Part shown: positions 10,555-19,546 of the stretch, in pieces | How positions within the stretch are numbered: position 1 is the stretch's first letter | Layout: the number at the start of each line of letters is the position of its first letter | From: Methylobacterium sp. Leaf112 | GTDB lineage: Bacteria; Pseudomonadota; Alphaproteobacteria; Rhizobiales; Beijerinckiaceae | Direction of reading: 5' to 3' | Assembly: GCF_001423295.1 (NCBI RefSeq) | Contig: NZ_LMNG01000030.1 | Span: 338,766-402,765 of the forward strand | Length of the DNA: 64,000 nt | The notes under the pieces: generated by a model | Database searches by the model: none | Seen by the model: the letters and a program-made list of their open reading frames with translations, nothing else | What the model was told of the DNA's origin: nothing | Program-made: the position numbers and the translations under genes

Positions 10555-11240
10555 CCCTCCGGATTGTCCTCGCCCTGGCGGATGCCGTAGCGGGTCTCGA
10601 GACCGAGGCTCGGGCGGGCCGAGCGCTCGGGGGTCTCGCCGCGCGAGCGGGTCGCGGTGTCGCCGGGGCTGCGGGCGTCCGGGGCGGACCGCATGGTCCG
10701 CTCGCCCGGATCGCGCCCGACCCGGGGGATGAGCTGGACGAGGTCGAGGAACTCGTCGGCCTGCCGGCGCAGGTCGTCGGCCACCATGGCGGGCTGGGTC
10801 TGGATCGTGGAGACGACGGTCACGCGCACGCCCTTGCGTTGCATCGCCTCGACGAGGGAGCGGAAATCGCCGTCGCCGGAGAACAGCACCATATGGTCGA
10901 TGCGGGGGGCGAGTTCGAGGGCATCGATGGCGAGCTCGATGTCCATGTTGCCCTTGATCTTGCGCCGCCCGGCGGAATCCGTGAACTCCTTGGCGGGTTT
11001 GGTCACGACCCGGTAGCCGTTGTAGTCGAGCCAATCGATCAGCGGGCGGATCGAAGAATACTCCTGATCCTCGACCATGGCGGTGTAGTAGAATGCCCGA
11101 ATGAGATTGTCGCGCGCCTGGAATTCCTTCAACAGACGCCGGTAATCGATATCGAACCCAAGCGCTTTGGTAGCGGCATAGAGGTTGGCCCCGTCAATGA
11201 AGAGGGCGCTGCGCTGCTGTGCGCTCATGTAATGATCCAT
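10551..11240 (-). CDS. NYN-domain (LabA/DUF88 family) protein
   Basis: A 229-residue protein whose first 160 residues form a NYN (PIN-like) domain. It shows the family's acidic metal-binding residues: FIDGANLY (about residue 14), KGNMDIELAIDAL (about 100) and FSGDGDFRSLVEAM (about 120). The following GVRVTVVST is also typical. NYN proteins are putative single-strand RNA nucleases; LabA in cyanobacteria affects clock output. The C-terminal 60 residues are Arg/Ser/Pro-rich and probably disordered. A second in-frame ATG four codons in (11228) could be the start. The upstream gap is unusually AT-rich. Target and role unknown. Confidence 0.8.
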   Translation of the reverse strand: MDHYMSAQQRSALFIDGANLYAATKALGFDIDYRRLLKEFQARDNLIRAFYYTAMVEDQEYSSIRPLIDWLDYNGYRVVTKPAKEFTDSAGRRKIKGNMDIELAIDALELAPRIDHMVLFSGDGDFRSLVEAMQRKGVRVTVVSTIQTQPAMVADDLRRQADEFLDLVQLIPRVGRDPGERTMRSAPDARSPGDTATRSRGETPERSARPSLGLETRYGIRQGEDNPEG

Positions 11241-11639
11241 TTTCTGATAAGCATTTAGGTCGTAGCGGCCTTGAGCGCTCCGATACCCAAAAGATCTGAT
11301 AGTTTAATTGTACGCATCGGCCTCGGAAGACCTGACTTCAAATCGGCGAGCTCGACAAACGACCGTGCTTCAAAAACGAGCGCCGAAACAATCTAGATCA
11401 CTAATGCAGGTTAATAAGAATTTTGTCAAGCTCAAGCATAATGGCACTGGCTTTTTATGAAATTACCCGGCCTGGTTTCAATGCGTTTCCAGAAGATGTA
11501 GAAGATGTAATTGTCGATCGCTTGGCGCACCAGCTTGGCGCGCCTGCTTGGGTGATGTCGACGACCCAGATTTGGGGCCGATACGCGGACAAGTGGCCGG
11601 CCCCGACGCAAGTTCCGGAGGCGCGGCGCCGTATGCCTC
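11241..11639. other. AT-rich intergenic gap with possible gene remnant
   Basis: This gap between the NYN gene and pyrE is clearly more AT-rich than its surroundings (TTTTTATG, ATTTTGTCAAG and similar). It probably contains the NYN promoter. The part from about 11423 to 11600 has a plausible but orphan reading frame, described separately. No terminator with a T-tract or RNA gene was seen. Confidence 0.5.
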
Positions 11640-11674
11640 TCACTGTTTCGGTGAGACCCGGCTGCCGGGCTTGA
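11423..11674 (+). pseudogene. Possible decayed transposase N-terminal fragment
   Basis: An 83-codon frame with a TTG start runs into the convergent pyrE gene. The segment GFNAFPEDVEDVIVDRLA followed by HQLGAP resembles, to my eye, the N-terminal region of Tn3-family transposases, which have a similar Pro-x-x-Val...hydrophobic...QLG pattern. The frame then loses resemblance. No terminal repeats or rest of a transposase are present. If it is a remnant it is very decayed; it could also be chance coding in an AT-rich spacer. Confidence 0.2.
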
Positions 11675-12230
11675 CCGCCGGCAGGGCGGCGAGTTCGGGC
11701 GGCAGGGCATCCGCCGGATAGGCCGGGATGTCGAGGGTGACGAGGGTGACCAGCGGCAGGCCGATCTCGCCGCGCCCGCCCGAGCGGTCGATGAGGCAGG
11801 CCGCGCCCACGATCTCGCCGGCCTCGCCGCCAAGGGAGGCGAGGCACTCGCGCGCCGAGAGCCCGGTGGTGACGATGTCCTCGACGATGACGGCCCGCAT
11901 CCCCGCCGGGATGCTGAAGCCGCGCCGCAGGGTGAAGGGCCCGCCGGGGTCGCGCTCCACGAAGATCGCGCGGGCGCCGAGGTGCCGGGCGGTCTCGTAG
12001 CCCGGCACGATGCCGCCGATGGCGGGCGAGACCACGATGTCGACGGGGCCGAACCGCTCGGTGATCTTCGCCGCCAGGGCCTTGCACAGGCGCGCAGTGC
12101 GGACCGGATCGGAGAAGATCGCCATCTTCTGCAGGAACACCCCGGAGTGCAGGCCGGAACTGAGGACGAAATGCCCGTCGAGGAGGGCGTTCGCGTCTCG
12201 GAATTCGGCGAGCACCTGCTCAGGGGTCAT
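11640..12230 (-). CDS. pyrE: Orotate phosphoribosyltransferase
   Basis: A 196-residue enzyme of pyrimidine synthesis that joins orotate to PRPP to give OMP. It has FVLSSGLHS with the substrate-loop Ser residues, the P-loop region [12 protein letters not shown], and the PRPP-binding motif [13 protein letters not shown] (about residues 114-126). The length is normal for the alphaproteobacterial form. The next gene upstream on the same strand, the (p)ppGpp synthetase, ends 44 bp before the pyrE start, and they may share a transcript. The C-terminal [10 protein letters not shown] lies in the region next to the AT-rich gap and looks normal. Confidence 0.93.
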   Translation of the reverse strand: MTPEQVLAEFRDANALLDGHFVLSSGLHSGVFLQKMAIFSDPVRTARLCKALAAKITERFGPVDIVVSPAIGGIVPGYETARHLGARAIFVERDPGGPFTLRRGFSIPAGMRAVIVEDIVTTGLSARECLASLGGEAGEIVGAACLIDRSGGRGEIGLPLVTLVTLDIPAYPADALPPELAALPAVKPGSRVSPKQ

Positions 12231-12273
12231 GATCTCGGCTCCGGTCGGTTCGGGATTGCGGGCGTATGTAGGC

Positions 12274-14511
12274 TCAGCCGTTCACCCGGTCCACCCGTGC
12301 CACCGTGCGCTTGCCGCGCAGCTCCGCCACGATGGCGTTGAGGTGCTTCAGGTCCCAAACCGCCAGATCGATGACGATCTCGGTGAAGTCCTGGGTTTTG
12401 CGCTTCATCGAGAGGTTGTCGATGTTGCCGTCGTGGTCGGCGATGACCTGGGCAATGGAGGCGAGCACGCCCGGCTCGTTGATGGATTGGAGGGCGAGGC
12501 GCGCCGGGAAACGTTCGCTGGCGCCGGCCTCCACGTCCCAGCGCACGTCGAGCCAACGGTCGGGCTCGTTGTCGAAGGCGGCCAGGGCCGCCGACTGGAT
12601 CGGGTAGATGGTCACCCCGATCCCGGAGGTGAGGATGCCGACGATGCGGTCGCCCGGCACGGCGCCGCCATTGGGCGCGAAGCTCACGGGCAGGTCGGTG
12701 TCGAGGCCCCGGATGGGGATCGCGTCGGGGCGCCCGGCCTCGGACGGTCCCTCCGGGAAGGTCAGACGCATGGTCTGGTCCTTCGAGAGGCTGAGGCGTC
12801 CGGCCCCGCCGGCGACGGGCTGCTGCAGGGGGGAGGGCGCGGTGCGGCGCTCGTCCTTGTGGTCGGGATAGACCGCCCGCACCACGTCGCCCGAGAACAT
12901 CTCGCCCCGGCCCACGGCCGCGAACACGTCCTCCGTCGAGAGGCGGGCGAGGCGCGGCAGGGCGCCGCGCAACTTGTCCTCGGAGAAGCTCTTCGCCGCC
13001 CGCTCGAAGGCCCGGTCGAGGATCTGGCGGCCGAGGCCGGCATATTGACGCCGCACGGCCGAGCGCGTCGCCCGGCGGATGGCCGCGCGAGCCTTGCCGG
13101 TCACCACAAGGGATTCCCAGGCGGCCGGGGGCGATTGCCCGTCGGCCCGGGCGATCTCGACCTCGTCGCCGTTGACGAGTTCGTGCAGGAGCGGCGCCAT
13201 GCGGCCGTTGATCTTGGCGCCCACCGCCGAATTGCCCACATCCGTGTGCACGGCGTAGGCGAAGTCGATGGGCGTCGCCCCGCGCGGCAGGGCGATGAGC
13301 CGGCCCTTCGGGGTGAAGCAGAACACCTGGTCCTGGAACAGCTCGAGCTTGGTGTGCTCCAAAAACTCCTCCGGGCTGTCGCCCTCGGCCAGGAGTTCGA
13401 TGGTGCGGCGCAGCCACTGGTAGGCGCCGCTTTCGGTGGCGAGCCGCGGATGGACGCCGCCCGCGTCGTCCCGGGCCGCCCCCTCCTTGTAGAGGGCGTG
13501 GGCGGCGATGCCGTACTCGGCGATCTCGTCCATGGCGGCGGTGCGGATCTGCAGCTCGACGCGCTGGCTCTTCGGACCGATCACCGTGGTGTGGATCGAG
13601 CGGTAATCGTTCTGCTTCGGGGTCGAAATGTAGTCCTTGTAGCGCCCCGGCACCATTGGCCAGGTGGTGTGGACGACGCCGAGGGCCCCGTAGCAATCGG
13701 CCAGGGACTCGACGATGACGCGAAATCCGAAGATGTCCGACAATTGCTCGAAGGCGACGGATTTGCGCTCCATCTTGGCCGAGATCGAGTAGGGGCGCTT
13801 CTGCCGTCCCGTCACGGCGGCGGTGATGCCCTGGGCTGCCAGCCGCGCGGTGAGGTCCTGCTCGATGCTCTCGACTAGGCGCTCGGACTTCGCAGTGAGG
13901 TCGGAGAGGCGCTGCGCGATGGTGGCGTAGATCTCAGGCTTGAGGTTGCGAAGCGCCAGATCCTCCAGTTCCTCGCGCAGCTCCTGCATGCCCATGCGAC
14001 CCGCGAGGGGCGCGTAGATGTCGAGGGTCTCCTCGGCGATGCGCTCGCGCTTGTCGACGCGCATGTGGTGGAGGGTGCGCATGTTGTGCAGGCGGTCGGC
14101 GAGCTTCACCAGCAGCACGCGGACATCGGCCGCCACCGCCAGGAGGAGCTTGCGGAAGTTCTCGCCCTGGGCCGCGCGCTTCGAGACGAGGTCGAGGCGC
14201 TTCAGCTTGGTCAGGCCGTCCACGAGGGCGCCGATCTCGGGGCTGAAGATCGCGCGGATCTCGTCCAAGGTAGCGGCGGTGTCCTCCACGGTGTCGTGCA
14301 GCACGGCGGCCACGATGGTGGCGTCGTCGAGGCGCAGATCCGTGAGGATCGCGGCGACTTCGAGGGGATGGGCGAAGAACGGGTCGCCGGACGCCCGCTT
14401 CTGGGTGCCGTGGGCGCGCATGGCGTAGACGTAGGCGCGGTTGAGCAGGGCTTCGTCCGTGGCGGGGTTGTAGCGCTTGACCCGCTCGACAAGCTCGTAT
14501 TGGCGCATCAT
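12274..14511 (-). CDS. rsh: Bifunctional (p)ppGpp synthetase/hydrolase (RelA/SpoT, Rsh)
   Basis: A 745-residue stringent-response enzyme. The N-terminal HD hydrolase domain has [21 protein letters not shown] and [14 protein letters not shown], so hydrolysis should be intact. The synthetase domain follows (about 240-350) with FGFRVIVE and the R/K-rich nucleotide-binding segment, then [12 protein letters not shown] domain (about 395-455, [21 protein letters not shown]) and a C-terminal ACT domain (about 660-745) complete the layout. Alphaproteobacteria normally have one such dual enzyme. Two adjacent ATGs (14511, 14508) can serve as the start. It is followed by pyrE and preceded by rpoZ, the usual rpoZ-rsh neighbourhood; omega is also needed for ppGpp binding to RNA polymerase. 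Confidence 0.94.
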   Translation of the reverse strand: MMRQYELVERVKRYNPATDEALLNRAYVYAMRAHGTQKRASGDPFFAHPLEVAAILTDLRLDDATIVAAVLHDTVEDTAATLDEIRAIFSPEIGALVDGLTKLKRLDLVSKRAAQGENFRKLLLAVAADVRVLLVKLADRLHNMRTLHHMRVDKRERIAEETLDIYAPLAGRMGMQELREELEDLALRNLKPEIYATIAQRLSDLTAKSERLVESIEQDLTARLAAQGITAAVTGRQKRPYSISAKMERKSVAFEQLSDIFGFRVIVESLADCYGALGVVHTTWPMVPGRYKDYISTPKQNDYRSIHTTVIGPKSQRVELQIRTAAMDEIAEYGIAAHALYKEGAARDDAGGVHPRLATESGAYQWLRRTIELLAEGDSPEEFLEHTKLELFQDQVFCFTPKGRLIALPRGATPIDFAYAVHTDVGNSAVGAKINGRMAPLLHELVNGDEVEIARADGQSPPAAWESLVVTGKARAAIRRATRSAVRRQYAGLGRQILDRAFERAAKSFSEDKLRGALPRLARLSTEDVFAAVGRGEMFSGDVVRAVYPDHKDERRTAPSPLQQPVAGGAGRLSLSKDQTMRLTFPEGPSEAGRPDAIPIRGLDTDLPVSFAPNGGAVPGDRIVGILTSGIGVTIYPIQSAALAAFDNEPDRWLDVRWDVEAGASERFPARLALQSINEPGVLASIAQVIADHDGNIDNLSMKRKTQDFTEIVIDLAVWDLKHLNAIVAELRGKRTVARVDRVNG

Positions 14512-14702
14512 CCGCGAGACAGACCCTTTTCGGCTTCGAAGTCCCGCACCGCGCGGGCGCCCCCCCTGGATTTGTCCCGCATCGCACGCGCCCACGCCAG
14601 CCCCCAAGGCGCGCGGGCGGACATTAATGCGGCCCCCCGTTGGTTTTAGAACGTCGCAGGCCGCAGCGAAGGCGCGACGAGCAGGGTTTCGGGCGCGGAC
14701 AT

Positions 14703-14733
14703 CCAACAAAAAACCCGGCCGCGAGGCCGGGTT
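14703..14733 (-). terminator. Rho-independent terminator of rpoZ
   Basis: Nine-bp stem (14712-14720 with 14725-14733) and a GCGA tetraloop; read on the minus strand it is followed by a T-rich run (TTTTTTGTTGG). It lies 29 bp downstream of the rpoZ stop and separates rpoZ from rsh transcription. Confidence 0.85.
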
Positions 14734-14761
14734 GTTCGAAACGTCCCGTCGGGTGGACCGA

Positions 14762-15166
14762 TTACTCGGCCTCTTCGTCCGTCTCGGTCGGGGGCGCCAG
14801 GTTCTCGAGGCCGCGCAGAAGATCTTCCTCGCTCATGCGGTCGAACTGCACGTCGTCGCTGGTGGATTGCGGGGCGACGGCGGCGGCGGCGGGCGAGCTC
14901 GACAGCAGCGGCACGGTCTCGGCCTCGGGCTCGTCGACCTCGACGTATTTCTGCATCGAGTGAATGAGCTGTTCCTTGAGGTCGTCGGCCGTGATGGTCG
15001 CGTCGCCGATCTCGCGCAGGGCGCAGACGGGGTTCTTGTCGCGGTCGCGGTCGATGGTCAGGGGTGCGCCGGCGGCGAGCAGGCGGGCGCGGTGGCTCGC
15101 GAGCAGCACGAGCTCGAACCGGTTCTCGACCTTGTCGATGCAGTCTTCAACGGTGACGCGAGCCAT
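14762..15166 (-). CDS. rpoZ: DNA-directed RNA polymerase subunit omega
   Basis: A 134-residue RNA polymerase subunit that aids beta' folding and forms part of a ppGpp-binding site. The conserved N-terminus is [19 protein letters not shown], followed by [12 protein letters not shown] and [10 protein letters not shown]. The C-terminal half (about 85-134) is acidic and Ala/Ser-rich, which is usual in alphaproteobacteria. The start ATG is preceded on the minus strand by AAGGAGCC, a good ribosome binding site. A strong terminator follows. The next gene downstream is rsh, matching the known rpoZ-spoT order. Confidence 0.95.
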   Translation of the reverse strand: MARVTVEDCIDKVENRFELVLLASHRARLLAAGAPLTIDRDRDKNPVCALREIGDATITADDLKEQLIHSMQKYVEVDEPEAETVPLLSSSPAAAAVAPQSTSDDVQFDRMSEEDLLRGLENLAPPTETDEEAE

Positions 15167-15496
15167 GTGGACGGCTCCTTCCTCGAACAGGGTGTGGGGA
15201 ATTGAACCGGCCTCTTACACCCCTTGACGTTTGGCAACAAGGCAGGGGTGGGGATGGAGCGACGCCCCTGGGCAGGGGCGTGCGGTCTCGCCCATGGCTC
15301 GGCCCCGACGCAACGAACGGCCGTCGATCCCGGAAACTTCGGAAACGCGGGATCCCGGACTTGCAAAGCACCGGCGAGGGCGCTCCCCCGAGACGACGCG
15401 GTGCGACGTTGTGCGGCCGAGTTCAGACGCGATCATGGTAGCCACGGCTTAGTAGAAATTTAGCTGTTCCCAGGCAGACCGTTCGATAACACGCCC
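15167..15496. other. Divergent promoter region between rpoZ and the GGDEF-EAL gene
   Basis: No gene recognised. It must hold the rpoZ promoter on the minus strand and that of the c-di-GMP gene on the plus strand. An 8-bp perfect stem with a 4-nt loop lies at 15262-15281 (ACGCCCCT/AGGGGCGT), and there is a CGGGATCCCG palindrome near 15350. I saw no 6S-like or other RNA gene, but a GC-rich structured RNA cannot be excluded by eye. Confidence 0.45.
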
Positions 15497-17269
15497 ATGG
15501 CGATTTCAGCGCCGGCATCGGATTGCTTTGATATGGCCGCTCCACTGCGCAATCAGATCGACACAACCATCCGAGACATAACAAATATCAATTCCGGCTC
15601 CCCGACGGAGGTCCCATCCTTCGTCGCTGGTTTGCTGCCGTACCTGAATGCCATGCGCCACGGCCTCCTGCTGATCGACGAGACCGGACGCATCGTCCTC
15701 GCGTCGGGCCAGACCTTGCACCTGCTCGGGAGCGAGGAGGCCTTGATCTCCGTGGGATCGTCCCTTCGACAGGTGCTGTACCTCGTCCGGCACCATGCGG
15801 GGGATACCTGGAGCCAGGTTCGAGCCCAGCTTCCGCGCTCCTTCGTGCAGCCGGACTCGTCCCGGTTCGAAGTGACCCTTCGCGGGCACCTGCTGGAGGT
15901 GCACCTGCACCCCGTCGCGGGCGGGCGCTGGGCCGTCGCGTTCGAGGATGTCACGGCGCGGCGCGCCGCCGAAGCGCAAGCCGAGGAGATGGCCCGTCAC
16001 GATCTGCTCACGGGCCTGCCGAACCGCCTGCTCCTGCGCGAGCGCCTGAAGGAAGCCCTGGGACGGTTGCAGCGGACCGGGGAGGCCTGCGCCGTCTTGC
16101 TGATCGATCTCGACCGGTTCAAGCCCATCAACGATACCCTCGGCCACCCCATGGGAGATGCCCTCCTGAAGAAGGTCGCCGATCGCCTGCGCTCGACCGT
16201 GCGGGTCACGGACACCGTGGCACGGATCGGCGGCGACGAGTTCGTGATCCTGCAAACCGGGATTCGCGGAGCATCCGATACCCAGATCCTCGCACGGCGC
16301 ATCGTCGATCTGGTCGGCCGGACCTACATGGTCGAAGGGCAGCTCCTCACCATCGGCGCCAGTGTCGGCGTCGCTCTCGCGCCGAACGACGGCGAGGATG
16401 CCGACCGGCTCCTGAAGAACGCCGACCTGGCCCTCTATCGATCCAAGCTCGACGGGCGGGGCACCTATCGCTTCTTCGAACCGGAGATGGATGCGCGCAT
16501 GCAGGCGCGCCGTCAGCTCGAACTCGACATGCGTCAGGCCCTGGCACGCCGCGAGTTCTACCTGCACTACCAGCCGCAGCTCCAGCTGGAAGGCAACCGT
16601 CTCGTGGGGTGCGAGGCCCTGATCCGCTGGCAGCACCCCGTGCGGGGCATGGTCTCGCCCCTCGACTTCATTCCCTTGGCGGAAGAGATCGGCCTCATCG
16701 TTCCCATCGGCGAATGGGTCATGCGTCAGGCCTGCCGCGACGCGGCGACCTGGCCCGCCCCGCTCTCCGTCGCGGTGAACGTCTCGCCGGCGCAGTTCAA
16801 GAGCGAGCGTCTGGTCGAGATGGTCATGTCGGCCCTGTCGGCCTCGGGCCTCCCTGCGACGCGCCTGGAAGTGGAGATCACCGAAGGCGTCCTCCTGAAC
16901 GAGAGCGAGAAGACCCTGCAGACCCTGCATCGCCTGCGCGAACTCGGCGTCCGCGTGTCGATGGACGATTTCGGGACCGGGTACTCGTCCCTGAGCTACC
17001 TCCGCTCGTTCCCGTTCGACAAGATCAAGATCGATCGGTCCTTCGTCAGCGACCTTTCGGGCAAGCGCGACGGCGAAGCGATCATCCGGGCCATCGCGGG
17101 CCTGGGGCGAAGCCTCGGGATGACCACCGTCGCCGAGGGCGTCGAGACCGCCGACCAGTTGGAGCGTATCCGGGCGGAGGGGTGCACCGATGTGCAGGGC
17201 TACCTCATCAGCAAGCCCATTTCCGCTTCCGAAGTCTTCAAATTCCTCACACTCGACAACCCCAGATAA
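15497..17269 (+). CDS. PAS-GGDEF-EAL cyclic di-GMP protein
   Basis: A 590-residue cytosolic signalling protein. A PAS-like sensor (about residues 45-155) precedes a diguanylate cyclase domain with an intact GGDEF (245-249) and a product-inhibition RVTD motif (236-239) five residues upstream. The phosphodiesterase domain has EAL at 373-375 in CEALIRW, then NVSPAQF, DDFGTGYSSLSYL and KIDRSFV, so the metal and catalytic residues appear present. Both activities are therefore possible; which dominates cannot be told from sequence. No membrane segment. A BLUF photoreceptor gene follows after 33 bp on the same strand, suggesting that light modulates this enzyme through a separate protein. Confidence 0.9.
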   Translation: MAISAPASDCFDMAAPLRNQIDTTIRDITNINSGSPTEVPSFVAGLLPYLNAMRHGLLLIDETGRIVLASGQTLHLLGSEEALISVGSSLRQVLYLVRHHAGDTWSQVRAQLPRSFVQPDSSRFEVTLRGHLLEVHLHPVAGGRWAVAFEDVTARRAAEAQAEEMARHDLLTGLPNRLLLRERLKEALGRLQRTGEACAVLLIDLDRFKPINDTLGHPMGDALLKKVADRLRSTVRVTDTVARIGGDEFVILQTGIRGASDTQILARRIVDLVGRTYMVEGQLLTIGASVGVALAPNDGEDADRLLKNADLALYRSKLDGRGTYRFFEPEMDARMQARRQLELDMRQALARREFYLHYQPQLQLEGNRLVGCEALIRWQHPVRGMVSPLDFIPLAEEIGLIVPIGEWVMRQACRDAATWPAPLSVAVNVSPAQFKSERLVEMVMSALSASGLPATRLEVEITEGVLLNESEKTLQTLHRLRELGVRVSMDDFGTGYSSLSYLRSFPFDKIKIDRSFVSDLSGKRDGEAIIRAIAGLGRSLGMTTVAEGVETADQLERIRAEGCTDVQGYLISKPISASEVFKFLTLDNPR

Positions 17270-17302
17270 AAGATTGCGGTTATTTTCGATTTCGGAGTTT
17301 TC

Positions 17303-18439
17303 ATGATGAGCGACCTTTACCGACTGGTCTATGCCAGCAAGAATCTTCTTCAAGGCACGGACGCCGAGATCGCGCAGGCAGTCTCCCAGATCCTCGCGGC
17401 CTCGCAGCGCAACAACACCGGCGTCGACGTCACGGGCGCACTGATGTTCAATGCCGGGGCGTTCGCGCAGGTGTTGGAAGGCCCGCAGCGCGGCGTCGAA
17501 ACCACCTTCGAGCGCATCCAGTGCGATCCGCGCCACGGCGACGTGACGGTTCTGCAATGCGGCCCGGCCGAGAATCGCAGCTTCACCAATTGGTCCATGG
17601 CCTTCGTCGGGCAATCCGCACTCGGCAAAACCCGTTGGGAGGGAATCGCGTCCGCGAGCGGATTCGATCTGACCCGCCTCGACGGCGACGCGGTGTTCGC
17701 CATGCTGCACGAACTGGTGCTGGACGAGGAAGGCCTGCCACCGGCGAGCCTCGCCGCTTCCGGGACGCCCGCGGGGGCCGACAAGCCGGTGGAAGCCGAG
17801 AAATCGGCGGCCACCGGCAGATTTCCCACTCCTAGATCCGGGGCGACGCTGGACGTCGCGCGCGTCCGAGCCGAGTTGCCGCAACCCGGCCAAGCCTTGC
17901 AGGCCAGGCACGGATCTTCGATCGAGCAAGACGCTTCCGTCGGGGAAGACGCTCCCGTGCGGGAAGACGCTTCCAACAGGGAAGACGCTTCCAACAGGGA
18001 CGGCGCCCGCACCGAGCGAGGTGCTTCCATCGTGCAGGATGCGGGACGCAGACAGGACGGCGGGACGGCGCAAGCCGCTGAAACGAAGGCCGGCGAGGCG
18101 AAAGCCGCCCGCGCAGCATCGGACGACGGGGATCGTTTTGCGGCCAAGCCCGATGCCGTCCTCACGGTGCTGCGCACGGCCCTGGCGCAGGAGCGTCAGT
18201 TGACGACGGACCTGCGCAACGAACTCGACGGCCTGCGCATCGCAATCGCACTCCAGCAGGAACAGTCGGACCGGCTCTCGCGGGAGCGCGACCTCTGGGC
18301 CGGGCGTGCGCAGCTGCTCGCGAGCGCCATGAGCCAAGAAGCGGGTGCGGTCCCGGGGCGTTCCGGAAACGGGGATCGCGGCACCGCGCCTGCGCACCGG
18401 GAGGATCGCTCGGGCTCGTCGATCAAGGCCGTCGCCTGA
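17303..18439 (+). CDS. BLUF-domain blue-light sensor with disordered linker and coiled-coil tail
   Basis: A 378-residue protein. Residues 1-100 are a BLUF flavin domain with the photochemical residues in place when aligned by eye to AppA: Tyr10, Asn38, Gln56, Trp97 and Met99. Motifs YRLVYAS, NNTGVDVTGAL and FAQVLEG are typical. Residues about 150-285 are low-complexity and hydrophilic, including a DAS-x-R-E hexapeptide repeat at about 210-233. Residues about 285-345 form a charged heptad-like helix (ERQLTTDLRNELDGLR) likely to be a coiled coil. No enzymatic output domain is present, unlike BLUF-EAL proteins, so it probably acts on a partner, the adjacent GGDEF-EAL protein being the obvious candidate. 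Start could be either of two adjacent ATGs. Confidence 0.85.
   Translation: MMSDLYRLVYASKNLLQGTDAEIAQAVSQILAASQRNNTGVDVTGALMFNAGAFAQVLEGPQRGVETTFERIQCDPRHGDVTVLQCGPAENRSFTNWSMAFVGQSALGKTRWEGIASASGFDLTRLDGDAVFAMLHELVLDEEGLPPASLAASGTPAGADKPVEAEKSAATGRFPTPRSGATLDVARVRAELPQPGQALQARHGSSIEQDASVGEDAPVREDASNREDASNRDGARTERGASIVQDAGRRQDGGTAQAAETKAGEAKAARAASDDGDRFAAKPDAVLTVLRTALAQERQLTTDLRNELDGLRIAIALQQEQSDRLSRERDLWAGRAQLLASAMSQEAGAVPGRSGNGDRGTAPAHREDRSGSSIKAVA
17930..18001 (+). repeat. Four tandem 18-bp repeats inside the BLUF gene
   Basis: Four consecutive 18-bp units (consensus GACGCTTCCAACAGGGAA), the last two identical except for the final base. They encode a hexapeptide DA-(S/P)-x-(R/G)-(E/D) four times in the disordered linker. 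Copy number is likely to vary by slippage. Confidence 0.9.
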
Positions 18440-18738
18440 GAGGGCCGGGGCACGTCGATGACCGGACACGCCGTCGGAGTCCCCGGCGGTGGGACGACGA
18501 GGGGTCGCGTCCCCCGAGTTCCGCCCCGGAATACACTTGATTCGAGCCGGACGGCGTAGGGAAGGATCCGGCGTCGTGGGGCCAAGCCCCCCGGGATGAG
18601 GCGGCCCGTACGTCCGAACGGGCCGCCTCATCCCGGCACCGCCCTGCGCGAATGGCCCGGGCGACACCGTGCCGAATACTCCTTATCGTCGCGCGTCCGG
18701 GGCTCGCCCGAGACCGGAACGAGGGGAGCTCCAAACCG
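18440..18738. other. Intergenic region between BLUF and carbonic anhydrase genes
   Basis: No gene recognised. It contains a perfect 19-bp hairpin (listed separately) and the promoter of the carbonic anhydrase gene. An in-frame upstream ATG of the anhydrase at 18652 exists but adds no signal-like residues. Confidence 0.5.
18591..18636. terminator. Perfect 19-bp inverted repeat
   Basis: Left arm 18591-18609 and right arm 18618-18636 are perfectly complementary over 19 bp with an 8-nt loop. It lies 151 bp after the BLUF stop. There is no T-tract on either side, so it may be a terminator acting with other factors or a dispersed repeat. Confidence 0.55.
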
Positions 18739-19455
18739 ATGACCACCCTGCTCAGCCGCCGCGGCCTGCTCGCCTGCGGCTGCGGCCTTGGCGCCGCGTG
18801 CTTTGCCGCCACCAGCCTGCCGGCCCTTGCGGCAAGCCCGTCCGCGAAGAAGACGACGCTCGGCGCCGACGAGGCCCTGGAGACCCTGAAGCAGGGAAAC
18901 CGCGCCTACCAGACCGACAGCCCCGTGCGCGCCGTGCAGGGCCGCGAGCGCCGCATCGAGATCGCGCTCGGCCAGACCCCGTTCGTGGTGCTGGTGAGCT
19001 GCTCGGATTCCCGCGTCTCGCCCGAGATCCTGTTCGGCCGGGGCCTCGGCGAACTCTTCATCGTGCGCAACGCCGGCAATTGCGTCGACACCGCCGCCCT
19101 CGGCTCCATCGAGTACGGCGTCTCGCAGCTCGGCGTGCCCCTGGTTCTGGTGATGGGCCACAGCCGCTGCGGCGCCGTCGAGGCCGCCATCGATGTGGTG
19201 AAGAACAACACCGTCTATCCCGGCTCCATCGGCCGGATGATCGAGCCCATCGTCCCCGCAATCCTGTCGCAGCGCGACAAGCCCGGCGATTACGTCGAGA
19301 ACTGCGTCCGGGCCAATGTGAGCCGTGTGGTGAACCGTCTTCGCTCCGCCTCGGAGCCGTCCCTGCTCGATCCCCTGAAGGCCGGCAAGCTGCGGATCGT
19401 CGGCGCCTCCTACAGCCTCGACACCGGCACGGTGGATTTCTTCGACGAGGCCTGA
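18739..19455 (+). CDS. Exported beta-class carbonic anhydrase
   Basis: A 238-residue zinc enzyme interconverting CO2 and bicarbonate. The beta-class zinc ligands and Asp/Arg dyad are visible: C88-x-D90-x-R92 (CSDSR), H141 and C144 (GHSRCG). The N-terminus (SRRGLLACGCGLGAA, ending ALAA at about 32) is a signal peptide with a twin-arginine SRRGLL motif, so the folded metalloenzyme probably leaves by the Tat route to the periplasm. Exported beta-carbonic anhydrases with Tat-like signals are known in alphaproteobacteria. The start at 18739 is chosen because it begins the signal; an ATG 29 codons upstream is less likely. fabD follows 91 bp later. Confidence 0.9.
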   Translation: MTTLLSRRGLLACGCGLGAACFAATSLPALAASPSAKKTTLGADEALETLKQGNRAYQTDSPVRAVQGRERRIEIALGQTPFVVLVSCSDSRVSPEILFGRGLGELFIVRNAGNCVDTAALGSIEYGVSQLGVPLVLVMGHSRCGAVEAAIDVVKNNTVYPGSIGRMIEPIVPAILSQRDKPGDYVENCVRANVSRVVNRLRSASEPSLLDPLKAGKLRIVGASYSLDTGTVDFFDEA

Positions 19456-19546
19456 CCGGTGCCGTCCGTCGCGTTCGACGGGAATAGTTGACACGGGGGG
19501 CGGGCGGTGCGACTGCGCCGCCCTCTTCGCGAACGAGGACAGCTCA

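Noticed and set aside
15167..15496. 6S RNA or another small RNA gene
   Set aside because: Only short isolated hairpins are visible; no extended 6S-like structure could be recognised by eye.
17930..18001. CRISPR-like array
   Set aside because: The four 18-bp units are directly adjacent without spacers and in frame within the BLUF gene, so they are a coding tandem repeat.
15506..18667. A 1053-codon open frame on the minus strand
   Set aside because: It lies antisense to the GGDEF-EAL and BLUF genes, whose motifs are intact; its translation is Gly/Arg/Asp-rich with no family motif. It is a by-product of GC-rich codon use.
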